Part shown: in pieces, positions 35,601-43,846 of the stretch
Numbering within the stretch: position 1 is the stretch's first letter
How the letters are laid out: every line of letters starts with the position of its first letter
Origin: Candidatus Gastranaerophilales bacterium
Lineage (GTDB): Bacteria > Cyanobacteriota > Vampirovibrionia > Gastranaerophilales > Gastranaerophilaceae
Assembly: GCA_944326565.1 (NCBI GenBank)
Contig: CALVEL010000001.1
Location: 1 to 64,000 of the forward strand
Direction: 5' to 3'
DNA: 64,000 bases
Program-made: the position numbers and the translations under genes
Notes under the pieces: generated by a model
Told to the model about the DNA's origin: nothing
The model's input: the letters and a program-made list of their open reading frames with translations, nothing else
Databases searched by the model: none

Positions 35601-35995
35601 GGGTAATTTTTTCAATAATTTTTACATTTGTGATAATTTGTGCTTTTCATTTTACGAATTTTATAGCACTAAAATATTATCCTGCTTTTATAAATTTATT
35701 GGTATTTTTTATATTTTTTTCATCGATATTTACAGATGAAACAATTATACAAAAATTTGCAAAAATGATGGAAGGAAAAGAGCTTCCTGATATAGTAAAG
35801 GATTATACAAGAAAACTTACTTATATTTGGTGTATTTTTTTAATGTTTAATTTTCTTGTATCATTTGCTACAATATTCATGAGTGCAAAGATATGGACAA
35901 TATATAACGGGTTTGTATCATATATGTTGACAGGGCTTTTGTTTGCAGTCGAATATATAATAAGACTCCGTTTTAAGAGAAAGCATAATGTTTAA
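35597..35995 (+). CDS. Small polytopic membrane protein, ApeG-like
   Basis: 132 aa with about four membrane helices separated by a charged loop (KFAKMMEGKELPDIVKDYTR). Matches in size, topology and position the COG4648-type membrane proteins found between the ACPs and the ligase of APE clusters. Role unknown; a membrane anchor for the biosynthetic complex is a guess. Overlaps the ligase start by 8 bp. Confidence 0.7.
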   Translation: MRVIFSIIFTFVIICAFHFTNFIALKYYPAFINLLVFFIFFSSIFTDETIIQKFAKMMEGKELPDIVKDYTRKLTYIWCIFLMFNFLVSFATIFMSAKIWTIYNGFVSYMLTGLLFAVEYIIRLRFKRKHNV

Positions 35996-37544
35996 TTTTG
36001 ATGATAAAAAGATAATAATAAAACATAAAAATACTGATTACAGTGTTAAAGAAATTAAAGATATGATTTCTCCTCGTGTTGTGTGGCTGAGAAAGCAATA
36101 CAGACAAAAAATACTACTGACTGCTGAGGATAATTTTGATTTTATTTTAAATTTTTTATCTGGAATTTATGCAGAAAAAGAAATATTTTTACTTACTGAC
36201 ATAAATAAAATTGATACTTTTGATGACAGTTATATAAAAGAAATTAAGAATTTCGATTATGAAATTGCTCAGTTGGATTTGCCTGATGAAAATAAAATTT
36301 TTATTAATTTTTATACATCTGGCTCAACTGGGAGTCCAAAAGTTATAAAAAAAACTTTGCACAATTTGGTTATAGAAGCAAAAGATTTAATGAAACAGTT
36401 TGCTATTCCTGAAAAATTCCAATTTTTAACAACTGCTAAAATGACTCATATGTTTGGAATGACATTTGCATTACTGTATCCTTTGATAAACGGTTATGTG
36501 ATAAATGCAGATATAATAAAATTTCCGGAAGAAATTGATGCGGAAAATTATGTATTTATTTCAACGCCGTCTTTTTTGGATAGAATGGCAAAATATGATT
36601 ATAATCCTCATCCTCCAAGGTATATTTTTACTGCAGGTGATAGATTAAATAATAAAACTTTTGAATATTTTGAGAAAAAATCTCAAGTTGTTGAAATATA
36701 CGGTAGTACGGAAAGCGGTACAATTGCATATAGAACTTCTTCTTCGAATGATTATTTGACACCGTTTGATAAAGTAAAAATTTTAACTGATGAGAACAGC
36801 CAAATTATTGTCAAATCAGATTATTTTCTCGAAAAAGAACTAAAATTAAATGATATTATTGAAAAAACAGGTGAAAGCTTTAAAATCTTAGGTCGTTCAG
36901 ATAGACTTTTTAAAGTCCAAGAAAAAAGAATTTCTGCTGTTGAGTTAGAGAATATTTTAGATAAATGTGAATTAGTTGAAAATTCTTATTGCATAAAAAC
37001 GGGTGAAAAAATCGGTGCGGCTATAGTATTATCAGAATTAGGAGTTGAAAAGTTTCTGAAATTCGGCAATATTTCTTTAATAAAAGAATTGAAAGCTTTT
37101 ATGCAAAAATATTCTGAAATTATTCCTCAGCGCTGGAGATTTTTGCCGGAATTGCCTAAAAATTCAGCAGGGAAAACAGATAGAAAAAAAATTGAGAGGA
37201 TTTTTTCTTTAAATCTTTCAATGCCTTTTGTGATAGATAAGAAAAGTTCGAAAGATGAAGCTGAATTAAAAATAATATTCTTGAAAAATTCAAATTTTTT
37301 CAAAGGTCATTTCCCTGATGTCCCGATTTTACCTGGGGTTGTACAATTGTTTTTTGCTCATTTTTTTGCAGAGGATGCTTTTAATATAAATCTTTCTACA
37401 AATAAAATTAAAAAAATAAAATTTTCAAGAGTAATTAAACCAGATAAAGAAGTCATTTTGAAGCTTAAAAATAATGATTTATCGTCGGATTTTATCTATA
37501 CCGATAATGAAAGCCCTTTTTCGTCAGGAACTTTTATAAAATAA
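35988..37544 (+). CDS. Adenylating acyl/aryl ligase fused to a dehydratase (ApeH-ApeI)
   Basis: 518 aa. Residues ~1-405 are an ANL adenylating enzyme: YTSGSTGSPK (109-118), IYGSTESGTIAYR near 237, ILGRSDRLFKV near 300 and the catalytic Lys in NSAGKTDRK (K396). Residues ~425-518 are a hotdog dehydratase with GHFPDVPILPGVVQL (H441). The ligase should load an aryl acid starter on ACP; the hotdog should act with the ApeP-like protein. In other APE clusters these are often separate genes, so the fusion is notable. The ligase is somewhat shorter than typical enzymes. Confidence 0.82.
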   Translation: MFNFDDKKIIIKHKNTDYSVKEIKDMISPRVVWLRKQYRQKILLTAEDNFDFILNFLSGIYAEKEIFLLTDINKIDTFDDSYIKEIKNFDYEIAQLDLPDENKIFINFYTSGSTGSPKVIKKTLHNLVIEAKDLMKQFAIPEKFQFLTTAKMTHMFGMTFALLYPLINGYVINADIIKFPEEIDAENYVFISTPSFLDRMAKYDYNPHPPRYIFTAGDRLNNKTFEYFEKKSQVVEIYGSTESGTIAYRTSSSNDYLTPFDKVKILTDENSQIIVKSDYFLEKELKLNDIIEKTGESFKILGRSDRLFKVQEKRISAVELENILDKCELVENSYCIKTGEKIGAAIVLSELGVEKFLKFGNISLIKELKAFMQKYSEIIPQRWRFLPELPKNSAGKTDRKKIERIFSLNLSMPFVIDKKSSKDEAELKIIFLKNSNFFKGHFPDVPILPGVVQLFFAHFFAEDAFNINLSTNKIKKIKFSRVIKPDKEVILKLKNNDLSSDFIYTDNESPFSSGTFIK

Positions 37545-37578
37545 TATTTTAAGGTATAATTTCTATATCGAGGTTTTT

Positions 37579-37989
37579 ATGAAAATAATCGAAGCTGATA
37601 CAATAATTGAAATTCCGTTTTTTGATTTGGATCCGATGAATGTTGTCTGGCATGGCAATTATGTAAAATATACCGAAATTGCGCGTTGTAATTTGCTTAA
37701 TAAAATTGGTTATAATTATGATGATATGAGAGCAGACGGAGTTATGTATCCTGTCGCTAAAATGGAAATGAAGTTTATAAAATCTGCAGCATTCGGACAA
37801 AAAATTTTAGTAAAAGCAGTATTGGATGAGATTGAACCATCTTTGAATATGCATTATGAAATAAAGGATTTTGATACAAAAGAAGTACTTTTCAAGGCAA
37901 AGACAATGCAAATTGGTGTTGAGTTTGCTACACGAAAAAGTATTTATGAAGCACCTGAAAAATTAAAAAAAGGGATAGAATGTTTTTAA
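37579..37989 (+). CDS. 4HBT-type acyl thioesterase, ApeK-like
   Basis: 136 aa hotdog thioesterase. The active-site region FFDLDPMNVVWHGNYVKYTE matches 4-hydroxybenzoyl-CoA thioesterase-like enzymes (Asp followed by WHGNY..Y.E). It may release or proofread acyl chains from ACP. GAGG precedes the ATG, and TATAAT lies at 37555, so an internal promoter is possible. It overlaps the next gene by 10 bp. Confidence 0.82.
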   Translation: MKIIEADTIIEIPFFDLDPMNVVWHGNYVKYTEIARCNLLNKIGYNYDDMRADGVMYPVAKMEMKFIKSAAFGQKILVKAVLDEIEPSLNMHYEIKDFDTKEVLFKAKTMQIGVEFATRKSIYEAPEKLKKGIECF

Positions 37990-38501
37990 AAAAAATAGTT
38001 ATATTTTCATTTTTATTTTTTATACCGGCATGTGCATTTGCATCTGGAGTTTTTAATTATCCGATTACAGCAAAAGATGCAGCAGAAAAGTTGCCTGAAT
38101 TGAACAGTATTGAATGTACTTTCGAGCAAGAAAAAATATTTAATAATAAAACGCTTAAATCCGGCGGTGATTTTAAATTTTTAAAAGATAGAGGTGTTAT
38201 ATTTGAAACTTTATATCCTATAAAATCGGTCTCTTCCTATACAACTGATCAAAATAAACAAATCAATGATATAATCACAGGGATTGCTAATAAAAATTAT
38301 TCTTTTATAAATAAAAATTTTAATATTTTTTATATGATGGATTCAGGGAATTGGACTTTTGCTCTTAGACCAAAGGAAAAATCTCCGACATCTTCACAGC
38401 TTGAAAGTATTACAATTTATGGTAAAAATTATATAAAAAAAATTGATATAAAAACCAAAAACGGCAGTAGTACATCAATAAATTTTAATTGCAGGATATG
38501 A
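37980..38501 (+). CDS. LolA-like periplasmic carrier, ApeL-like
   Basis: 173 aa. Signal peptide MFLKKIVIFSFLFFIPACAF with cleavage near FAS. The mature part has the LolA pattern: LNSIECTFEQEKIF near 41, SGGDFKFLKDRGVIFETLYP near 60 and ITIYGKNYIKKIDI near the end. LolA-fold proteins carry acylated molecules across the periplasm, so here it may ferry the polyene lipid to the outer membrane. Its stop overlaps the exporter start as ATGA. Confidence 0.78.
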   Translation: MFLKKIVIFSFLFFIPACAFASGVFNYPITAKDAAEKLPELNSIECTFEQEKIFNNKTLKSGGDFKFLKDRGVIFETLYPIKSVSSYTTDQNKQINDIITGIANKNYSFINKNFNIFYMMDSGNWTFALRPKEKSPTSSQLESITIYGKNYIKKIDIKTKNGSSTSINFNCRI

Positions 38502-40594
38502 AGAAAATAGTTTTTTTTAGAATTTTATTTATTTTAGTTTTAGGGATAATTGCTTTATTCACTTTTTTAAATCCTAAAAAAGTTGAGACCAATTTACTGA
38601 AAGCATTTTTTACAAACGGTGTGCAAGATGAAATTTTGGTTGATTTGAGCGGAAAATATTCTTCAAATATCAATGTACTTTTTGAAAGCGAGAATTTAGA
38701 ACTTTTAGAAAGTGCAAAAGAACATTTTCAAGAGGAAATTGATAAACAAAATTTTCATATAGAACAAAATGATCCGCAAAAAATTCTTGAATTTTATGAA
38801 AAGTATAAAAATAATCTGCTCTCAAATAAAGATTATGAACTTTTAAAATCGGGGAATTATGATGAAATTTCTCAAAAAGCTCTAAATAATTTATATAATC
38901 CTTTAGGATTTTCAATTCTGCCATTTGAGGAGGATCCGTTTGGTTTATTTTCAGATTTTATATTTAATTTGGGGAATTCTCAAAATATAAACACTAAAGA
39001 CGGGAAATATTATGAAGTAATAAATTTAAAAGTAGATGATGATATTGCACTCTCACCAACTTTGACTAACAAAGCGGTTGAAAAACTTATTGAAATACAA
39101 AAATCTTATCAAAATAATGAGCTGAAAGTATATCTTACAGGTGCTCCTGTCCATGCTTATTATGCAAGTGCAAAGTCAATTAATGAAATTAATTTAATCT
39201 GCATAATTTCGTTAATTTTTGTGGGGGGATTAATCTTTTGGTACTTTCGTTCTTTAAAAATTCTAATACCTGTCCTTGTGAGCCTTTTGGTTGGAATAGG
39301 AGCTGGGTTTTCTATCACGTCTGCAGTTTTCCCGTCAATACATATTTTAACTTTTGTATTTTCGACAACGTTAATTGGTATTTGTGTTGATTATTCATTG
39401 CATTACCTGATGGAATCCGATTTGAAAAAAATAATAAAAAGTCTAACGGTTGGAATGTTATCAACAGTTTGTGCGTTATTAATATTGTTTTTTTCAGGAA
39501 TTGAATTGTTAAAGCAAATTGCAATTTTTACATCAGCCGGGCTTATTACGGTCTATCTTTTTGTAATTTTGTTTTATCAATTGTTGCCTCAGCAAGTTTC
39601 ACGAGAAAAATTTGATTTAAAATTCAATAGAAGATTGTTGATAATTATTTTTCTGATAATATTTGCAGGGGTATTTAAAATCCATTTTGATGATGATATA
39701 AGATCAATGTATAAACCTTCAAATGAAATGTTACAGGCAGAAAAACTTTATCATGAGGTAACTGATAAAAATTCAAATACTTCTTTTGTAATTATAGAAG
39801 GTGACAATCTTCAGGATATTTTGAATAAGGAAGAAAAAATATCTGAAAAATTGTCGAATAATAATATTTCTTACCAAGCTCTTAGTAAATTTTTGCCATC
39901 AAAAACTAGACAAAAAGAGAGTATAATTTTACAAAAAAATCTTTATGAAAAAAAGTTGAGTGATTTTAAAGATTTTCTTACAAAAAAAGATATTGAGACT
40001 TTAAAAATTTTGCATGTAGAATTTTTGAATGAAGATATTTTACAAAAAATTCCTCAGCTTAAAGATTTTATAATTGATGAAAATCATACAATTATGATAG
40101 TATATGATATGCAAAATCCATTGTTATTGGATAGTTTTGACGGTGTGCGATATATAAATTTGCCTGTTGAAATATCAGCAAAAATAAAAAATATCAGAAT
40201 ATCCGTATTAAAAGTTCTTTTGCCTATATTTATACTTTTATACTTAATTTTGGGTGGAATTTTTTCATTCAAAAACGCTCACAAAATAATACTCCCTTCT
40301 ATTATCGCAAGTTTATTTGCAATATCTTTTATAAGCATTTTCCAACCGTTAAATCTATTCCATGTGCTTGCAATATTTTTGATAACAGGATTTGGGCTTG
40401 ATTATTCTGTTTTCAGGTTTAACGGATCAAAAAAATCCAATGATGCCGTATTAATTTCTTGTATTACAACGGTATTTTCATTTTCATTACTTGCATTGAC
40501 AAGTTTCAAACTAATAAGCTCGTTAGGACTTGTCCTTGCTGTCGGTCTTTTGACTTCGTATATTTTAAGTGTTCTTTTGATATCAAAAGAATGA
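38498..40594 (+). CDS. MMPL/RND-like exporter, ApeM-like
   Basis: 698 aa from ATG 38498 (the frame also has a TTG at 38489 without a ribosome site). One N-terminal helix, then two periplasmic blocks and two groups of about five membrane helices (~225-370 and ~565-698). The duplicated MMPL layout is clear, including TTLIGICVDYSLHYLMESD near 293 and ITGFGLDYSVFRF near 630, with the Asp of helix 4 in each half. It should move the lipid-linked product out of the inner membrane. Its last 193 bp are antisense to the PPTase gene. Confidence 0.85.
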   Translation: MKKIVFFRILFILVLGIIALFTFLNPKKVETNLLKAFFTNGVQDEILVDLSGKYSSNINVLFESENLELLESAKEHFQEEIDKQNFHIEQNDPQKILEFYEKYKNNLLSNKDYELLKSGNYDEISQKALNNLYNPLGFSILPFEEDPFGLFSDFIFNLGNSQNINTKDGKYYEVINLKVDDDIALSPTLTNKAVEKLIEIQKSYQNNELKVYLTGAPVHAYYASAKSINEINLICIISLIFVGGLIFWYFRSLKILIPVLVSLLVGIGAGFSITSAVFPSIHILTFVFSTTLIGICVDYSLHYLMESDLKKIIKSLTVGMLSTVCALLILFFSGIELLKQIAIFTSAGLITVYLFVILFYQLLPQQVSREKFDLKFNRRLLIIIFLIIFAGVFKIHFDDDIRSMYKPSNEMLQAEKLYHEVTDKNSNTSFVIIEGDNLQDILNKEEKISEKLSNNNISYQALSKFLPSKTRQKESIILQKNLYEKKLSDFKDFLTKKDIETLKILHVEFLNEDILQKIPQLKDFIIDENHTIMIVYDMQNPLLLDSFDGVRYINLPVEISAKIKNIRISVLKVLLPIFILLYLILGGIFSFKNAHKIILPSIIASLFAISFISIFQPLNLFHVLAIFLITGFGLDYSVFRFNGSKKSNDAVLISCITTVFSFSLLALTSFKLISSLGLVLAVGLLTSYILSVLLISKE

Positions 40595-41070
40595 GAGCTT
40601 GCAATAGACAGCATATAATCAGGCAGAAGTTTTATTGAAATTTTTGAATTGGGACTTTCTTGGAGTTTGATTTCAGCTTCATATTCAGTCCAAAATCTGT
40701 AGAATGTCTCTGCATTTTTTTGAATTGGGTTAAGTTTGTAATACTCAAAGATTTTTTCAAAATTTCTTTTTTTCATAAATTCAATATCAGCTCCGATATT
40801 TTCATAATCGAATGCTATTAATATGATATCGTTGCTGTGTGAAATGCTAAAATGCAGTTTACTATTCAAGAAATACGGTTTCTTGTTTTTTATTGAAATC
40901 TCTAAATTATTTTTTTTGTAAAATTTTTCTGCGATATTTCTAACAAGAAATCTGCCTATAGCATATTCTTTAAGCCTTTTGGGTGATTTGTAGTTATTGC
41001 CGAAATTTTTAATTATCCATTCAATTTCGTTTTGTTGAAAAATTTTATAATTAACGAAAAATATATCCAT
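40402..41070 (-). CDS. 4'-phosphopantetheinyl transferase (Sfp/AcpT type)
   Basis: 222 aa from ATG 41070 (TATTAT then 6 bp; no ribosome site); the longer frame to 41106 adds nothing conserved. Core motifs: LKEYAIGRFLVRNIAEKFY near 38, LHFSISHSND near 72, IGADIEFMKKR near 93 (Mg-binding Asp/Glu) and FYRFWTEYEAEIKL near 120. It converts apo-ACP to holo-ACP, needed for both ACPs in this cluster. The family normally ends near LPDYMLSIAS (~155). Here the frame runs ~64 more codons antisense inside the exporter gene, an unusual tail. Confidence 0.82.
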   Translation of the reverse strand: MDIFFVNYKIFQQNEIEWIIKNFGNNYKSPKRLKEYAIGRFLVRNIAEKFYKKNNLEISIKNKKPYFLNSKLHFSISHSNDIILIAFDYENIGADIEFMKKRNFEKIFEYYKLNPIQKNAETFYRFWTEYEAEIKLQESPNSKISIKLLPDYMLSIASSHSFDIKRTLKIYEVKRPTARTSPNELISLKLVNASNENENTVVIQEINTASLDFFDPLNLKTE

Positions 41071-41084
41071 GCTAAAATAATAAC
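41071..41084. promoter_or_regulatory. 14-bp divergent leaderless promoter (PPTase/methyltransferase)
   Basis: The entire spacer between divergent start codons is GCTAAAATAATAAC. Plus strand: TAAAAT then 6 bp then ATG 41085. Minus strand: TATTAT then 6 bp then ATG 41070. The two -10 boxes overlap by 2 bp, and there is no room for ribosome sites. Same geometry as 53251-53264. Confidence 0.6.
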
Positions 41085-42164
41085 ATGGTAATCGAAAAAT
41101 CTGCAAAAATTAAATACAGAAGAAATCATAAAAATAAATTGTCAAAAGTAGAGGCATTATCAAGTGCTCAAAAGTTAGCTTTTGCACCTTTTACTTTTCA
41201 AGCAGTCGGGGCAATGATTGATTTGGGAATTTTGAAATTCTTGGATAATAATTCATCTAGTATAGAAAGTATTATCAAAAATTGTAAAGTTTCAAAATAT
41301 ACAGCTATTACGCTTTTGCAGGTTGGAGTATATTCTGAAATTTTGGAAAAGTCAGATGGATTATATTCACTTACTCCTTTAGGTGAATGCTTTTTGCATG
41401 ATGAGATGACTGTGAAAAATTTTAATTTCATGCGTGATGTCTGCTATCTTGGAGCAAATGAACTTACAGAGTCTTTTTTAAAAGAAAGTCCTTGCGGACT
41501 TCAAAAGTATTTTGTCGATTCTGAGACAATTTATCCTCATGTACCTAATCTTCCTGAAAAGGCAAGAAAATCTTGGTATGATTTTGATTATTTTTATTCT
41601 GATAATTGTTACGAAGATGTCTTGAAGATAATTTTCAAAGATGATATAAAAGAAATTTTTAATATAGGCGGGAATATCGGAAAGTTTGAAAAAACTTGTA
41701 AAAAGTATCATCCGGATTGTAATTTGAATATAATCGATTTGCCTGTAAATAAAGATATGGCTGAGAAAAATGTAAATTCTGATAATTTTAAATTTTTTAG
41801 CTGTGATCTTTTATCAGAAGAAAAACTTCCTCCAATTTCAGGAGCTGTTTTTATGAGCCAATTTTTGGATTGTTTCTCAGAAAACCAAATTTTAAAGATT
41901 TTCGAAAAAATAAAATTATCAGCTAAAATCGGAACAAAAGTATATATACTTGAACCTATAATAGATAATCAGGAATTTGCAGGAGCTGGATTAGCGATAT
42001 CGCATATTTCTTTGTATTTCACTTGTATGGCAAATGGATGCAGCAAAATGTTTACAGAAAACGAGATTACATCGTTAATTGAAAAATCCGAACTAAATAT
42101 TGATAAAATCCATACAAATGTCGGTATGCACTGCTATACATTATTGGAGTGCAGCATAAAATGA
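41085..42164 (+). CDS. SAM-dependent O-methyltransferase of the polyene cluster
   Basis: 359 aa. N-terminal winged-helix dimerisation domain (~30-110, LAFAPFTFQAVGAMIDLGIL and YSLTPLGECFLHD), then a class I methyltransferase fold: IFNIGGNIGKFEKTCK (SAM loop, near 195), LNIIDLPVN (acidic residue, near 218) and MSQFLDCFSENQI. This is the plant-type O-methyltransferase layout. APE clusters encode such an enzyme, which could methylate the aryl head group. Leaderless start. The stop overlaps the next start as ATGA. Confidence 0.82.
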   Translation: MVIEKSAKIKYRRNHKNKLSKVEALSSAQKLAFAPFTFQAVGAMIDLGILKFLDNNSSSIESIIKNCKVSKYTAITLLQVGVYSEILEKSDGLYSLTPLGECFLHDEMTVKNFNFMRDVCYLGANELTESFLKESPCGLQKYFVDSETIYPHVPNLPEKARKSWYDFDYFYSDNCYEDVLKIIFKDDIKEIFNIGGNIGKFEKTCKKYHPDCNLNIIDLPVNKDMAEKNVNSDNFKFFSCDLLSEEKLPPISGAVFMSQFLDCFSENQILKIFEKIKLSAKIGTKVYILEPIIDNQEFAGAGLAISHISLYFTCMANGCSKMFTENEITSLIEKSELNIDKIHTNVGMHCYTLLECSIK

Positions 42165-43063
42165 AAAAATGGTACGAAATAAAAGAACAAGCCGCCGGTG
42201 AAAAAAGACTTTGGCTTATGTGGTATGTATATAGGTTTTTGGGTAAAAAAGCAATAAATTTTATCGCATTTTTTGTGACATTTTTTACTTTTATTTTTGC
42301 AAAAGAACTAAGAGGATATTCAAAAAAATATCTTACAATTATTTCCCCGTTGACAGGAATAAAACCCTCATTGATAAATCAATTTAGACATTTTCTATCT
42401 TATTCGCATGTATTGACAGATAAGGTGGAAATTTTTTCAAATAATTTTGATATAAAAAAAATAGTTTTTGCATCAGAAAATGAAAAAGAATTATTATATT
42501 CTGATTTAGATAAGCGAAAGGGAGTATTTTTTCTTTGTGCTCATGTCGGAAATACTGATGCGATGAGAACTTTTTTTATAAACAATACAAGACATCCAGA
42601 TTTAAAAGTAAATGTATTTTTAAGCAGAACTCAAAGTCAGGTATTTAACAGTTTTATAAAAAAAATTGCAACAGAAATCCCGTTAAAACCATATTTGGTG
42701 GAAGAGATAGGTGTAAATACAGCAATAGAATTGAAGGATAGCCTCGACTCTGGTAGTATTGCTTTTATTGCAGGTGATAGAGTTGCTGAAAATTCTAATG
42801 CTAAAACTTTTAAAGCGGAGTTGTTTGGGCATAAAGTCGATTTTCCGGTTGGTAGTTTTAAAATAGCGCAGCTAATGGAAGTGCCTATTTATTTTATAAT
42901 CGCATTAAAATCAGAAAATGATACATATACAATCCATTTGGAAAAACATAATTATACAACCTTAAAAAATATGGAACAGTCGTATGTAAAATTTATAGAA
43001 AAAATTGTTTTGCTTAGCCCTTTCCAATTCTACCATTTTTATGATTTATTTACAGAAGATTAG
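42161..43063 (+). CDS. LpxL/HtrB-like acyltransferase
   Basis: 301 aa from ATG 42161, overlapping the methyltransferase stop. One N-terminal membrane segment (AINFIAFFVTFFTFIFA), then an LpxL-family core: FLCAHVGNTDAM near 124 (HX4D), AFIAGDRVAEN near 200 and a VDFPVGSFKIAQ strand near 228. LpxL-type enzymes acylate lipid A; APE clusters carry a related acyltransferase that probably joins the polyene to a lipid or lipid A-like sugar. In proteobacterial APE clusters this domain is often fused to a glycosyltransferase, which I do not see here. Confidence 0.8.
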   Translation: MKKWYEIKEQAAGEKRLWLMWYVYRFLGKKAINFIAFFVTFFTFIFAKELRGYSKKYLTIISPLTGIKPSLINQFRHFLSYSHVLTDKVEIFSNNFDIKKIVFASENEKELLYSDLDKRKGVFFLCAHVGNTDAMRTFFINNTRHPDLKVNVFLSRTQSQVFNSFIKKIATEIPLKPYLVEEIGVNTAIELKDSLDSGSIAFIAGDRVAENSNAKTFKAELFGHKVDFPVGSFKIAQLMEVPIYFIIALKSENDTYTIHLEKHNYTTLKNMEQSYVKFIEKIVLLSPFQFYHFYDLFTED

Positions 43064-43125
43064 TAATATTAACCATTTGGCGAGTTTTTCTTTGCGATTA
43101 TTAATAATAGTATTTAAAATATCTT

Positions 43126-43740
43126 ATGAATACTATTTTAATAAGAAGAATATTTTTAATTTTTTTGTTTTTGGTGCTGGAATTTAGTATGCCATCTTTT
43201 GCTGATGAAAATTCTTTACAGGAATTGGAATTACAAAAAAAATCTCAAGGTCTTACAAAAGACTGTTTTAAAGGAAAAATATATTCAATTAACCCATACG
43301 ATATAGATTTAGACTCCGATTTTGTAAAAAGACTGGAGAAAAAATATTCATATTTGAAAAAAGCTTTTGAAATAAGTAGGAAAAATGCACAAGCTAATGC
43401 AAAATATATTTTTATATATGATAAATCTATCGATAAAAAGAAATTTGATATGATAAAAATATCAATCCCGCAAGGAGCAAATACTTTGAGAATTACTCAA
43501 GTATCAGATCCTTTTATAATCGGAGATTTCACTTATGAATTGTTTTTGTTTCCTAAAGATAGTTTAGAAAGTTATAAGAGAGCATCCACAAAAAATATTC
43601 TGAATACATTTTATGAAGAAAACGGTATTTTGCAAAAAACAGTTGATATAGATTCTGTAAACTATAAAGATTTTGTATACGTAGTCACTAATTATTCTTC
43701 GAAAAAAAACTATGCGTTAATATTTGAATTTTTTTCTTAA
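43126..43740 (+). CDS. Exported protein of unknown function
   Basis: 204 aa with a signal peptide (ILIRRIFLIFLFLVLEFSMP, cleavage near SFA). The mature part is a charged alpha/beta protein with strands such as AKYIFIYDKSID and DFTYELFLF. No family recognised. TAAAAT lies 5 bp before the ATG and no ribosome site is seen, so it may be leaderless and separate from the ape genes 62 bp upstream. Confidence 0.65.
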   Translation: MNTILIRRIFLIFLFLVLEFSMPSFADENSLQELELQKKSQGLTKDCFKGKIYSINPYDIDLDSDFVKRLEKKYSYLKKAFEISRKNAQANAKYIFIYDKSIDKKKFDMIKISIPQGANTLRITQVSDPFIIGDFTYELFLFPKDSLESYKRASTKNILNTFYEENGILQKTVDIDSVNYKDFVYVVTNYSSKKNYALIFEFFS

Positions 43741-43761
43741 TAAAAATACTTTGTTTGATGT

Positions 43762-43779
43762 ATAAATCAAATGATTTAT
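43762..43779. promoter_or_regulatory. Palindromic operator candidate of the efflux operon
   Basis: ATAAATCA and TGATTTAT form perfect 8-bp arms with an AA spacer. The palindrome ends on the first T of the TTGACA -35 box, where a repressor would block polymerase. Confidence 0.5.
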
Positions 43780-43807
43780 TGACAAGAAATTTCAAATAGT
43801 TTAATAG
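43779..43807 (+). promoter_or_regulatory. Promoter of the RND efflux operon
   Basis: TTGACA (43779-43784), a 17-bp spacer and TAATAG (43802-43807), about 40 bp before ATG 43847. Confidence 0.5.
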
Positions 43808-43846
43808 TAAAATTAGGAGATTTTATAATTAAAGTTGGAGAGAGTT

